Assembly (NCBI GenBank): GCA_964541075.1
Contig: CAZIPZ010000234.1
Span: forward strand, 1 to 5,497
Origin: CAZIPZ01 sp964541075
GTDB lineage: Bacteria; Acidobacteriota; Terriglobia; 20CM-2-55-15
Reading direction: 5' to 3'
Length of the DNA stretch: 5,497 nucleotides
In this document: positions 1-5,396 of the stretch, piece after piece
Numbering within the stretch: the stretch's first letter is position 1
Layout: every line of letters begins with the position of its first letter
Program-made: the position numbers and the translations under genes
The notes under the pieces: generated by a model
What the model saw: only the letters and a program-made list of their open reading frames with translations
Told to the model about the DNA's origin: nothing
The model's database searches: none

Positions 1-2
1 CC

Positions 3-161
3 CGGCGCGGGGGCGTAGACCTCAACAGCCCTTTCCATGAAGTGAGCTACGATCAGGATAATCACTTCATGATGATCGACGTGAACCACCAACAGATCAA
101 CGTTCAGGCTATCAGTGAGGCTGGCAAGGTGGTCGACTCCTCGGTAATTAGGTCCGTTTAG
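3..161 (+). CDS. C-terminal fragment of a probable metallophosphoesterase-like protein (5' end outside window)
   Basis: Only the third plus-strand frame is open from the left edge, giving 52 codons before TAG at 159-161; the other two frames hit stops within the first 40 bases. The fragment carries DNHFMMIDVNHQQINVQAI, then EAGKVVDSSVI. This hydrophobic strand, then charged turn, then 'ai...G.vvD...i' ending resembles the last beta strands of calcineurin-like or purple-acid-phosphatase-like metallophosphoesterases, which typically end 'hf..i.v.g..i.v.ai...G.viD...i'. The catalytic metal-binding motifs would lie upstream of the window, so the family call rests on C-terminal resemblance only and other beta-sandwich proteins are possible. 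The gene is convergent with the minus-strand cluster, with 40 bp between the two stop codons, so it is not part of that cluster. That the tail is coding is much more certain than its function. Confidence 0.5.
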   Translation, partial: RRGGVDLNSPFHEVSYDQDNHFMMIDVNHQQINVQAISEAGKVVDSSVIRSV

Positions 162-201
162 TTCGCCCTAACCTCATAGGATCTCAATGAAGTTTCGCTG
201 C
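162..201. other. Convergent intergenic gap, no recognisable terminator
   Basis: Forty bases separate the TAG of the left plus-strand gene from the TAG (202-204) of the minus-strand TPR gene. A bidirectional terminator would be expected here, but I see only a 4-bp CCTA/TAGG match and no stem followed by a T-run in either direction. Termination may be rho-dependent or may lie inside the neighbouring coding ends. Confidence 0.6.
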
Positions 202-1713
202 CTAGAACTGCTTTAGGAGTTCCGCATCGGCAGCGGTCCATGCCGTGCGTAATGCCGAACGCATTCTTTCGAAGTTCACCTTGTCTCCGATTGCAGCATA
301 GGCGCGGCTCGCGCCGGAAAGCGACATCGCGCGCTTTGGCATCCTTCTTAGAGTTTCTTGAAATTGCACCAGTGCTTCTCGCGGTTTGTTCAATTGAAGC
401 AAAAGCTCTCCATAAAATTCGTGGGCAGGCTTCATCGGTTCTGGAGGACCTTGCGGCGGATTCAGCGTGGACTCGATGGCCGCCGCCTCCTTGGCAAGTT
501 GCAGCGCTTCGTCCTGTCGCATCATTGATACTGCAATGGCTGCCATCATCTCCTTTTCCATAATGGCAACTTGCTTCGCCCCATAACGCCCTTCACGTTC
601 GCTTCGCATGCGCACGGCCCGAACTCGAACCAACATCCTTTCGGCCAACGACAAATCCTTCCTATTCGCGGCAGCCAAGCCTCGCATGAAGGTCTCCGTC
701 AGAGTCAGTTCGTCTTCTCCGCCATCACCAACCGCTTCGTCCCAACGCTGAGTTTCGACCACGTATCTTGCGGCCATTAACGCTGCCATCTGCTTGACGC
801 CGGCATGTTTTGTCTTTTGAGCAATCCGGCGAACGGTCTCCATTAGTTCCTTGGAGGCGGCATATTGGCCCTGCTGCAAATGCGCGTATTGAAGCCACAT
901 CAGGCTATGAAAATCATATTCCGATTCGGATAAACGATTGCTTTTGGCCCACGTTTCGGAAGCTTTGTAGGCAGCCGCATTTGACTCTGCCGCCTCCTTC
1001 CACATTCCGAGTTGCACGAAAATGTGTGCAGGCATGTGAAGCGCATGTGGAGCATTAGCCGCAATCTTGGAATACGTTTTGGCGGCACCGAGTCCAAGGC
1101 TGGCATGTTGAGGATCGTCGTAGGCATGAATCAGATAGTGCACCGCCCCTGGATGATTCGGACTCTGTTTGAGAATCCTTTCAAGAATGGAAGCTGCCGT
1201 CATCTGCCAACGAAATCCGGAATCGTCAGGTCGCACAACCCCCAATAAGGACAGTGCGTAGAAGGACGCAGCCTCGATGTCATTCGGATGCTCCTGCCAC
1301 AACTGCTTCATCGCTTCCATATGTGCGGTATCGCGCACCAAGGCATCACCTTCGCCGTACAGGGCCTCAACCGCCTCCATATAAAGCTTCTCCCGTCGGG
1401 TGGGAGTCTTCTCCAAACGCGCCCTACGAGTCGCTGCAAACTTGGACAAGGCGGCTCGACCGGCCTGAAGATCGATCCTGCCGGTCCGATCGTTGCAGCT
1501 CATCGCTTCGCCCCAATATGCCAACGCAAAGTTGGGATCGAGCTTTTGAGCCTCGCGGAAATTTCTTATCGCCTCTTCGTAGAAAAAGTTATGCAGTGCA
1601 AGAACGCCATTGAGGAAGAAAGTCTGTGCCTCTTGAGCTCCCGAATTGGGAAAACGAATGCTGGAAGAGAGACCGGATGTTTGCAGCCAAAGGCCAACAA
1701 GCAGGATCAACAT
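202..1713 (-). CDS. Exported tetratricopeptide-repeat protein with a conserved His-rich block
   Basis: A 503-residue alpha-helical repeat protein. The hydrophobic N-terminus (MLILLVGLWLQTSGLSSS) suggests a Sec signal or membrane anchor, although it lacks the usual positive n-region. TPR-like helix pairs are visible at about 33-66 (HNFFYEEAIRNFREAQKLDP, then AYWGEAMS), 173-200, 226-256, 270-300, 395-415 and 433-495 (REALVQFQETLRRMPKRA). Residues 187-230 form a histidine-rich stretch (HPGAVHYLIHAYDDPQHAS ... APHALHMPAHIFVQLGMW). I recall this stretch as the hallmark of a widespread but uncharacterised bacterial TPR family; it could bind a metal or a partner protein. ATG at 1711-1713 is the only usable start, because an in-frame stop lies at 1729-1731, and no clear Shine-Dalgarno precedes it. 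It is the last gene of the minus-strand cluster, 72 nt after the propeller gene. TPR proteins scaffold protein-protein contacts; the partner is unknown, and an exported neighbour is an inference. The fold is secure, the function is not. Confidence 0.85.
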   Translation of the reverse strand: MLILLVGLWLQTSGLSSSIRFPNSGAQEAQTFFLNGVLALHNFFYEEAIRNFREAQKLDPNFALAYWGEAMSCNDRTGRIDLQAGRAALSKFAATRRARLEKTPTRREKLYMEAVEALYGEGDALVRDTAHMEAMKQLWQEHPNDIEAASFYALSLLGVVRPDDSGFRWQMTAASILERILKQSPNHPGAVHYLIHAYDDPQHASLGLGAAKTYSKIAANAPHALHMPAHIFVQLGMWKEAAESNAAAYKASETWAKSNRLSESEYDFHSLMWLQYAHLQQGQYAASKELMETVRRIAQKTKHAGVKQMAALMAARYVVETQRWDEAVGDGGEDELTLTETFMRGLAAANRKDLSLAERMLVRVRAVRMRSEREGRYGAKQVAIMEKEMMAAIAVSMMRQDEALQLAKEAAAIESTLNPPQGPPEPMKPAHEFYGELLLQLNKPREALVQFQETLRRMPKRAMSLSGASRAYAAIGDKVNFERMRSALRTAWTAADAELLKQF

Positions 1714-1739
1714 GGTTTGTTGGTGCGTTCATTATGAGG

Positions 1740-1770
1740 GATCCGGACAATCGGATCGATTGTCCGGATC
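1740..1770. repeat. Perfect 14-bp inverted repeat (hairpin) between propeller and TPR genes
   Basis: Arm 1740-1753 (GATCCGGACAATCG) is the exact reverse complement of 1757-1770, with only GAT between them; a G-T pair could add one step outside. It lies 15 nt after the propeller stop and 26 nt before the TPR start in the direction of transcription. No T-run follows on either strand, so it is not a classical rho-independent terminator. An RNA-processing or 3'-end-stabilising stem, a partial attenuator, or a dyad operator for the TPR gene all fit. Confidence 0.8.
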
Positions 1771-1785
1771 TGAAACGAGTTGTGC

Positions 1786-2934
1786 TTATTGTCCCCCGGA
1801 AGTTGTCGCCGGAAGAATAAACGGCGCCGCGACAAGCTTGGCAGGATCTGCCCCGGCCTTCGGACGATACTTGGCGACGTTGTTTCCCTGAGCGTTGGCA
1901 ATGTAGAGGCTGCCTTCGCTATCGACGCTGATCGCATGAGGACCCCAAAGTTCGCCCGGCCTGCGTCCAAACGTGCCCCATTGATAAAGGAGCTTCCCAT
2001 TCAGATCGTACTTCATGATCTTGTGAACGGTTCCGTCGCCGATCCAGATATTCTGATTCTTGTCCATATAGAGGAAGTACGGGAGCGGGATGTCCTTCCA
2101 CATTTCGATGAATTTGCCCTGCTCGTCGAATACCTGGACGCGTGAATTGTCGCGGTCGCTCACATACAACCGATGTTTGGCGTCAATCACCATGCTATGG
2201 ACGGTATTGAATTCGTTTGGTCCAGGGTTGGTTCCTTTTCCGTTCTTACCGAATTCGTAAAGATATTTGCCTTCCTTGGAAAATCGCACAACCCGCGTGT
2301 TGTCGTATCCATCGGTGATGAAGAAGTCGCCATTCGGCATGAATGCGATTCCTGAGGGGCGCCCGAAATGGGTCTTATCCGTCCCGGCAATACCCTTTTC
2401 ACCCAACCGCATCACCAGCTTCTTGCCGTCGTTTGAAAACTTCAAAACCTGGTGGCCGTTGTGGTCGATAAGCCACACGCTCTTTTCGGGATCGTAAGGG
2501 CTGATAGAAACTGTATGCGCATTTACAAATTCTTTGTTGTGTTGCTCCCAGGAGTCGACCAATTTGCCCATCTTGTCGAAGATCATGAGCATGTGCTGCA
2601 TGCGAGGTTTTTGCCTGGACTGTTCCATGACTGCTGAAATCAGGCCAAGATGGGAGGCGGTCGGCGACACCGGCGTTGAAAGGCTCGGAAATTCACCGCG
2701 CATATAGACATAGACGCGATCCGGCGACTGAGCAAAGATGGCCGGAGAGGATCCCCATGTCCACCCTTTCTCGAAGAAACTGTCATCGGGCCAATTCGGA
2801 ACGTAACTGTACGGTCCGGCAACCTCAGCGCCGCCTTTTTCTTGCGCCTTCATGACCTTCACAGAAGGAACGACAATAAGGGCAGCCAGACCCAGCAAAA
2901 ACAAAGACCAAAGAGCACATCTCGTCAGCTTCAT
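1786..2934 (-). CDS. Secreted NHL-repeat six-bladed propeller, peptidyl-alpha-hydroxyglycine amidating lyase-like
   Basis: A 382-residue exported beta-propeller. The chosen start is ATG at 2932-2934: GGAGG (2941-2945) sits six bases upstream, and the protein then begins with a good Sec signal (MKLTRCALWSLFLLGLAALI). An in-frame ATG 15 codons upstream would bury this signal. NHL-type blades recur at about 120-180, 187-230, 237-280, 284-320 and 325-357, each with a 'v.d..n.ri..f...G' core. The sequence resembles the lyase (PAL) half of peptidylglycine amidating enzyme, including LGEKGIAGTDKTHFGRP and ITDGYDNTRVVRFSKEGK. By my motif alignment the PAL zinc ligands correspond to H140, H246 and H333, the catalytic Tyr to Y210 and the key arginines to R79 and R265. 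PAL splits a peptidyl-hydroxyglycine into an amidated peptide and glyoxylate. No monooxygenase (PHM) domain or gene is present, so the substrate may differ, or the protein may be a binding propeller only. It lies downstream of the FGE-domain gene after a 185-nt gap. Family is confident; enzymatic activity is inferred. Confidence 0.88.
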   Translation of the reverse strand: MKLTRCALWSLFLLGLAALIVVPSVKVMKAQEKGGAEVAGPYSYVPNWPDDSFFEKGWTWGSSPAIFAQSPDRVYVYMRGEFPSLSTPVSPTASHLGLISAVMEQSRQKPRMQHMLMIFDKMGKLVDSWEQHNKEFVNAHTVSISPYDPEKSVWLIDHNGHQVLKFSNDGKKLVMRLGEKGIAGTDKTHFGRPSGIAFMPNGDFFITDGYDNTRVVRFSKEGKYLYEFGKNGKGTNPGPNEFNTVHSMVIDAKHRLYVSDRDNSRVQVFDEQGKFIEMWKDIPLPYFLYMDKNQNIWIGDGTVHKIMKYDLNGKLLYQWGTFGRRPGELWGPHAISVDSEGSLYIANAQGNNVAKYRPKAGADPAKLVAAPFILPATTSGGQ

Positions 2935-2940
2935 GAATAA

Positions 2941-2945
2941 CCTCC
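2941..2945 (-). promoter_or_regulatory. Strong Shine-Dalgarno that fixes the propeller gene start
   Basis: GGAGG on the minus strand lies six bases before ATG 2932-2934. This is the best ribosome-binding site in the window, and it supports the internal start over the ATG at 2977-2979, which has no such site. Confidence 0.85.
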
Positions 2946-2995
2946 AAAATCTGTCGGTATGAGCGCTCCAAGATGGCAAATGAAAATGGATCGTT

Positions 2996-3010
2996 TAATA
3001 GTGACTATTA
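2996..3010. promoter_or_regulatory. 15-bp palindrome, candidate operator
   Basis: TAATAGT (2996-3002) and ACTATTA (3004-3010) are perfect reverse complements around a single central G. The site is AT-rich, lies 62-76 bp upstream of the propeller ATG, and has the size and shape of a homodimeric repressor or activator site. No regulator gene is in the window, so the binding protein is unknown. Confidence 0.45.
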
Positions 3011-3023
3011 GCAAGTGACCGGA

Positions 3024-3060
3024 TGAGAAACGGAACGGAAAAGGGGGCCCCTGTTTCTCA
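3024..3060. repeat. 8-bp stem (TGAGAAAC/GTTTCTCA) enclosing a GGGGGCCCC loop
   Basis: Arms 3024-3031 and 3053-3060 are perfect reverse complements 21 nt apart. The intervening segment includes the GC palindrome GGGGCCCC (3044-3051). In transcript sense the stem begins 60 nt after the FGE-gene stop, and no U-run follows the outer stem. It could be a weak or factor-dependent terminator, or an RNA stability element separating the first three genes from the last two. Confidence 0.5.
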
Positions 3061-3119
3061 ATGGCTATCTGCCAATAAACATTGTTCATCAATCAATTTC
3101 ATTTGTCATTCGGCAGCGC

Positions 3120-3965
3120 CTACTGGGCCATAGAGCGGGCGCAGCGAATTCCAATCGTCACCGTTCGGATTGCGGGATCTGTAAAGTTTCTATACTGGAC
3201 GCCCAGCACGCGGTCCGACGTGTTGTCATCGTCGGCCCAACTCCCACCGCGAAAAATCCGATACAGGCCGGTTTCGACGCCGCGAGGATTCCGCGATGGA
3301 CTAATGCTGTAATAGTCTCGCGCGTACCAATCCGACACCCATTCGTGGACATTGCCAAGCATGTCGTGAAGACCCAGACCATTTGGCGGATAGGATCCCA
3401 CGTTCACAGGTCCTGAAGCGCCACCGAACAGAGCCATCTTCGCGTTTGGCGTATTGCTTCCGCCTTGCGTGGCTTCAAGATTGTCGCCCCACGGGTATAG
3501 CTTTCGATCAAGTCCTCCACGAGCAGCCTTTTCCCATTCAGCCTCAGTCGGCAGCCGTTTGTTCTGCCATCTGCAATACGCTTCTGCATCAAACCAACTG
3601 ACGTTGTACACAGGCCACTGCTCCTTGCCCGATGGAATCTTTCCGTCTTTCCAGTGGTACGGCTTTCTGTGCCCGGTTGATTCCGAAAACCGCTCATACT
3701 GAGCGTTCGTCACCTCAAGCTTGTCCATGAAAAAACCATCGAGATAGACGAGATGTGCAGGTCTGTCATCAAGGCGTGCGGCCTCGGTGACATCCAGAAG
3801 ATCGCGATCCCACAAATGGACTCGGCCCATCCAGAACTCGCCGGCAGGAATCGGCGCCATGTCGCCGTTCGAATCCTGCAGTGCGGATGCCTGGCATAGA
3901 TCAGGCATCAAGACTCCAACCAACAGGACCAATGTCGCAGCAACGCTGAATTTCTTCGACGGCAT
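3120..3965 (-). CDS. Secreted FGE-sulfatase (SUMF1-type) domain protein lacking the catalytic cysteines
   Basis: A 281-residue protein counted from ATG 3963-3965. The N-terminus MPSKKFSVAATLVLLVGVL is a typical Sec signal, probably cleaved around ASALQ near residue 28. The rest is one formylglycine-generating-enzyme fold: PIPAGEFWMG (38-47), DGFFMDKLEVTNAQYERF (76-93), PVYNVSWFDAEAYCRWQ (118-134), KRLPTEAEWEKAARGG (136-151), YPWGD (157-161), GLHDMLGNVHEWVSDWY (198-214) and RIFRGGSW (236-243), ending GIRCAR. True FGE carries two redox cysteines just after RGGSW; here the segment reads ADDDNTSDRVLGVQYRN, without cysteine. Sulfatase-cysteine oxidation is therefore unlikely, and a binding role or another reaction of this superfamily is more likely. 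A GTG three codons upstream (3974) is an alternative start that lacks a Shine-Dalgarno and puts acidic residues before the signal. The ATG has GGAGG only two bases away, so the start is uncertain. Lying 18 nt after the DUF1501 stop, it is probably translated by coupling. Confidence 0.9.
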   Translation of the reverse strand: MPSKKFSVAATLVLLVGVLMPDLCQASALQDSNGDMAPIPAGEFWMGRVHLWDRDLLDVTEAARLDDRPAHLVYLDGFFMDKLEVTNAQYERFSESTGHRKPYHWKDGKIPSGKEQWPVYNVSWFDAEAYCRWQNKRLPTEAEWEKAARGGLDRKLYPWGDNLEATQGGSNTPNAKMALFGGASGPVNVGSYPPNGLGLHDMLGNVHEWVSDWYARDYYSISPSRNPRGVETGLYRIFRGGSWADDDNTSDRVLGVQYRNFTDPAIRTVTIGIRCARSMAQ

Positions 3966-3983
3966 ATCCTCCACCGGTGATGT

Positions 3984-5381
3984 TCAAACGAACAGATCAG
4001 CTATCTCGTCGTTGCTGATGAACTCTGACTGTCCCAGAGGAGCTGTTTCAACATAGTGATAAGCCCGGCCGGACGGCGTATTTTGCACTGTCTTCAACCA
4101 GTCAATGCCCATCGCTGAATAGATGGTGGCAACGGTGTTATCCATGTGCGGCTGCTCGCTATGCGTCCATCCTGTTTCAACGATTCGCGCTCCCGTGTCG
4201 TCGCTCTTACCAATAATGCGGCCTCCCTTAGTACCGCCGCCGGCGTACAACGCAGTATAAACAGCACCGTAATGGTCCCGTCCATCACCACCGTTCAGTG
4301 TTGGGGACCGCCCGAATTCACTGGTGGCGACAATGATCGTCTCATCGAGCAACGTTTTGTTGGGCTGCACTCCCGGCAGCGCAGCCAGGTCCTTAAGCAG
4401 GCTGACGATTCCTTTATCGAACCTGTTGCACGTGTAATAGTGATTTGCGTTGGAACTCTTATCGAAAATGCCGGCGTGATGGTCCCATTTATCGCCGTCG
4501 TAGATATACACAAAACGCGTTCCAGCATTTGCTGATACGAGGTTCTTGGCCAGAATTAAACCCAGTCCGTATTCATCTTTACCGTATCTGTTTATTTCTT
4601 CCTCGGACGCTTTGAACGCCTGAATCCACCGCGTGTCGCTGATTAGCCGGTACGCGTCCTGATAGAACGTCCAGTAGTCGTCGGCCTTCTGCCCGAGCGT
4701 TGAGCGCTCGCCTCCAGTCACTTCCGAAAACCGGGCGAGTCTATTCCACCGTTCAGTCAGAAGGTGGGTGATTCCGCTGTTGTCGCCGCCGAACGTGTTG
4801 AATATCGTTTTTGCATCCAGATCGAGCCCCGTGAATCTGGTGGGGAGAAACCCTGCTCCGATTGAGCCAGCTCGACCACTTGCAAGATTGGTGCTCACGT
4901 ACCCAGGAAAAGTGTCGGAGTCGCGGCGCAAATGATCCAGTTCGTATGCAACAATCGAACCAAAGGCCGGAATCTCCTTCGCAATTCCAACGTTCAAGGT
5001 CCTACCTGTCTGAGTGTGATACTGGCCATTGAAGTGAACCAATTCGGGAGCTCGCATCGAACGAACAAGGGAAACTTGATCCATGCGGTCCGACAACTGC
5101 GGGAAAAACGTCTTCGACATATAAAGGTCCGAGCGGATCTTCCTCACGTCGAGATCCTTGGGCTGCTTCTTGTACTCCTTATAATCCCAACAATCGACAT
5201 GGCTGATCGCTCCGCCCATCTCGATAAAGATGCAGTTTCTCGCCGTACCTCGAGGGTTCGCCTGTCCTGCCGCCCGCATCTCTAAAGGCCATGCACCAGC
5301 GCCGGCCAGGCCGCCCGCAACCGCGAAACCACCCAACTTCAGAATGTCTCTACGTCGGGCCAGACTGCTCTTCGAGTTCAT
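3984..5381 (-). CDS. DUF1501 family protein, Tat-exported, alkaline-phosphatase-like fold
   Basis: A 465-residue, full-length DUF1501 protein. Residues 9-15 (RRRDILK) form a twin-arginine motif, followed by a Gly/Ala-rich hydrophobic stretch (16-31) and a likely cleavage near residue 38, so it should be exported folded through Tat. Family landmarks in order are EMGGAISHVDCWDYKE (54-69), FNGQYHTQTGR (117-127), FPGYVSTNLASGRAGSIG (158-175), WDHHAGIF (299-306), ATSEFGRSPTLNGGDGRDHYG (352-372, with likely metal-binding Glu/Asp/His), HSEQPHMDNTVATIYSAMGI (407-426) and the usual SGRAYHYVE ending. DUF1501 proteins belong to the sulfatase/alkaline-phosphatase superfamily and are common in Acidobacteria, Planctomycetes and Verrucomicrobia beside DUF1549/DUF1553 genes; their reaction is not established. 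The family often starts GGPSQxDTFDPK, so the GGAISHVDCWDYKE version, with a cysteine, is a variant. The start ATG has AGGGGA about six bases upstream (5388-5393). It follows the DUF1549/DUF1553 gene by 15 nt. Confidence 0.95.
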   Translation of the reverse strand: MNSKSSLARRRDILKLGGFAVAGGLAGAGAWPLEMRAAGQANPRGTARNCIFIEMGGAISHVDCWDYKEYKKQPKDLDVRKIRSDLYMSKTFFPQLSDRMDQVSLVRSMRAPELVHFNGQYHTQTGRTLNVGIAKEIPAFGSIVAYELDHLRRDSDTFPGYVSTNLASGRAGSIGAGFLPTRFTGLDLDAKTIFNTFGGDNSGITHLLTERWNRLARFSEVTGGERSTLGQKADDYWTFYQDAYRLISDTRWIQAFKASEEEINRYGKDEYGLGLILAKNLVSANAGTRFVYIYDGDKWDHHAGIFDKSSNANHYYTCNRFDKGIVSLLKDLAALPGVQPNKTLLDETIIVATSEFGRSPTLNGGDGRDHYGAVYTALYAGGGTKGGRIIGKSDDTGARIVETGWTHSEQPHMDNTVATIYSAMGIDWLKTVQNTPSGRAYHYVETAPLGQSEFISNDEIADLFV

Positions 5382-5387
5382 AACGCT

Positions 5388-5393
5388 TCCCCT
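5388..5393 (-). promoter_or_regulatory. Shine-Dalgarno of the DUF1501 gene
   Basis: AGGGGA on the minus strand lies six bases before ATG 5379-5381, within the 15-nt gap after the upstream stop codon. It supports the start giving the complete Tat signal and indicates independent but probably coupled initiation. Confidence 0.6.
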
Positions 5394-5396
5394 AAA

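Larger units (their letters stand above)
2935..3119. other. 185-bp intergenic region rich in dyad symmetry, possible secondary promoter or operator region
   Basis: This is the only sizeable non-coding gap in the minus-strand cluster. From left to right it holds the propeller Shine-Dalgarno (2941-2945), one arm of an imperfect long inverted repeat (2963-2986), a 15-bp palindrome (2996-3010), an 8-bp stem with a GC-rich loop (3024-3060) and the other long arm (3096-3119), which abuts the FGE-gene stop codon. I found only weak sigma70-like hexamers, for example TTGCTA on the minus strand overlapping the palindrome with no good -10 at the right distance. A promoter for the propeller and TPR genes is therefore plausible but not demonstrated. 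No small gene with a credible start was seen. Confidence 0.6.
2963..3119. repeat. Imperfect 24-bp inverted repeats bounding the intergenic region
   Basis: The segment 2963-2986, starting GCGCT and containing CAAATGAAA, matches the reverse complement of 3096-3119 at 18 of 24 positions; the 5-base outer end and a 9-base inner block are identical. The outer ends lie 157 bp apart and nearly span the gap between the FGE-domain and propeller genes. No target-site duplication is evident (flanks GGTATGA and CTACTGG), so a decayed miniature element is only one option; RNA folding or chance are others. Confidence 0.35.

Noticed and set aside
1600..1732. Alternative ATG at 1730-1732 ahead of the TPR gene, suggesting a frameshifted longer N-terminus
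   Set aside because: It is in a different frame, closes after about 45 codons, and its product has no signal peptide or TPR character; nothing in the annotated frame requires a missing N-terminus.
1288..1737. 149-codon plus-strand open frame opposite the TPR gene
   Set aside because: It lies antisense to a well-supported TPR gene whose repeats and His motifs are clear. Its own translation shows no recognisable domain or signal, so it is a shadow of the real coding strand.
1780..2145. 121-codon plus-strand open frame opposite the propeller gene
   Set aside because: It is the complement of NHL blades in the minus-strand gene, has no supporting ribosome-binding site and encodes no recognisable protein.
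2935..2979. N-terminal 15-codon extension of the propeller from the upstream ATG at 2979
   Set aside because: The extension reads MPSWSAHTDRFWRLF and would place a non-signal segment before a textbook Sec signal. The GGAGG six bases before the internal ATG lies inside the extension and indicates the later start.
3024..3060. Rho-independent terminator after the FGE-domain gene
   Set aside because: The outer stem is not followed by a U-run on the transcript, and the only T-tract lies inside the loop, so it is kept as an inverted repeat rather than called a terminator.
4146..4535. 129-codon plus-strand open frame opposite the DUF1501 gene
   Set aside because: It overlaps the conserved motif region of DUF1501 on the other strand and has no independent evidence of coding.
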